Assembly: GCA_017962865.1 (NCBI GenBank)
Contig: JAGCUM010000111.1
Location: 1 to 5,654, forward strand
Direction: 5' to 3'
DNA: 5,654 bases
Origin: Spirochaetales bacterium
GTDB lineage: Bacteria; Spirochaetota; Spirochaetia; Sphaerochaetales; Sphaerochaetaceae
Shown: one piece after another, positions 5,034 through 5,654 of the stretch
Numbering within the stretch: the first letter of the stretch is position 1
Layout: every line of letters begins with the position of its first letter
The notes under the pieces: model-generated
Seen by the model: the letters and a program-made list of their open reading frames with translations, nothing else
Database searches by the model: none
Told to the model about the DNA's origin: nothing
Translations under genes and position numbers: made by a program

Positions 5034-5654
5034 ATGGAACTTATCTACAACGTTCAGGATAAGCCGAAGTTCAGAGAGCTTATCGTATTCGCTTTCCAGC
5101 AGCTGCTCGCCATCATGGCAGCAACAATCGCTGTTCCGGCTATCATCGGAAACGGAATGACCGCATCTGCAGCACTCTTCGGAGCAGGCGCAGGTACAAT
5201 CGCCTATCTCTTGATCACACAGTTCAAGAGCCCGGTCTTCCTCGGTTCTTCATTCGCCTTCATCGGCTCGATGTTCGCAGCCTTTGCAGGTGCCACCTCA
5301 ATGCAGATGGGCTTACTCGGACTGATCATCGGTGCAGTTTCAGCCGGTCTCGTCTACGTAATCATCTCCCTGATCGTCAAGAAGGTCGGAGTAGAGTGGA
5401 TCAACAAGATCATGCCCGCTGCAGTCATCGGACCGACAGTCGCCATCATCGGACTCTCTCTGGCTGGCAATGCAATCGGCGATCTCACCACTGCTGACGC
5501 CGGCGGATCATCATACGCAGCTCTCGTCTGCGGTCTCGTGACTCTGTTCACGGTTATCGGATGCTCCATCTACGGCAAGAAGATGGCCAGACTCATCCCG
5601 TTCGTAATCGGAATCGGAGCAGGTTACATCGTATCGCTCATCTTCACGGTCTGC
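5034..5654 (+). CDS. uraA: Uracil/xanthine permease, NCS2 family, N-terminal half (runs off window)
   Basis: This is an inner-membrane nucleobase transporter of the NCS2/NAT family, which takes up uracil (or xanthine in related members) with protons. The 207 visible residues are about half of the usual ~430. Family marks are QQLLAIMAATIAVP in the first helix (22-35), LGSSFAF (70-76), whose phenylalanine corresponds to a substrate-contacting residue in E. coli UraA, and MPAAVIGPTVAIIGLSLAGNAI at 127-148. Several further hydrophobic helices follow to the edge. The two glutamates that bind the base in UraA lie in the missing half, so uracil versus xanthine cannot be settled. The short N-terminus MELIYNVQDKPKF favours the uracil branch. 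The ATG at 5034 has AAGGAG at 5021-5026, seven bases upstream. The gene sits behind a leader frame and attenuator, which fits pyrimidine-responsive control. Confidence 0.9.
   Translation, partial: MELIYNVQDKPKFRELIVFAFQQLLAIMAATIAVPAIIGNGMTASAALFGAGAGTIAYLLITQFKSPVFLGSSFAFIGSMFAAFAGATSMQMGLLGLIIGAVSAGLVYVIISLIVKKVGVEWINKIMPAAVIGPTVAIIGLSLAGNAIGDLTTADAGGSSYAALVCGLVTLFTVIGCSIYGKKMARLIPFVIGIGAGYIVSLIFTVC

Noticed and set aside
5354..5569. 71-codon minus-strand frame inside the permease gene
   Set aside because: Antisense to a well-supported NCS2 coding sequence, with no domain or ribosome site.

Overview
The window looks like ordinary bacterial chromosome at mid-range GC. Genes are closely packed on both strands, have good Shine-Dalgarno sites, and end in intrinsic terminators. 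There are no mobile elements, phage genes, CRISPR arrays or RNA genes that I can see. The lineage cannot be fixed from this much sequence. The gene content would fit a gut-type spirochaete (Sphaerochaeta or Treponema relatives) or a Firmicute: an FtsB-like protein with a second membrane segment, a stand-alone TsaC, a DUF1015 protein of the ACDQFTS type, and an NCS2 uracil permease. This is a weak inference.

Layout from left to right. Positions 1-672 (+) hold the C-terminal three quarters of ribonuclease Z. It converges on a 410-residue membrane-anchored acidic protein (723-1955, -), and a strong C(UUCG)G hairpin lies between the two. That protein is divergent from a two-gene operon across a 77-bp gap. 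The operon encodes an FtsB/DivIC-like cell-division protein (2033-2524, +) and the tRNA t6A enzyme TsaC (2469-3035, +), and the two reading frames overlap by 56 nt. The 3' end of tsaC overlaps that of a small three-helix membrane protein on the other strand (3019-3363, -). Next come a DUF1015 protein with its own promoter and terminator (3488-4795, +), a 238-bp leader, and the N-terminal half of a uracil/xanthine permease (5034 to the window edge, +).

The most interesting part is the permease leader. It contains a 26-codon reading frame (4900-4980) behind a good Shine-Dalgarno sequence, then a T-rich stretch, then a perfect intrinsic terminator. The stop codon of the small frame overlaps the first bases of the terminator stem, and the terminator lies 25 bp before the permease ATG. 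This arrangement matches the UTP-sensing, translation-coupled attenuation known from enterobacterial pyrBI and pyrE. If so, permease expression would rise when UTP is scarce. The mechanism is inferred from layout only.

Two proteins are not recognised: the 410-residue membrane protein and the 114-residue membrane protein. The DUF1015 protein belongs to a known family whose function I cannot assign.
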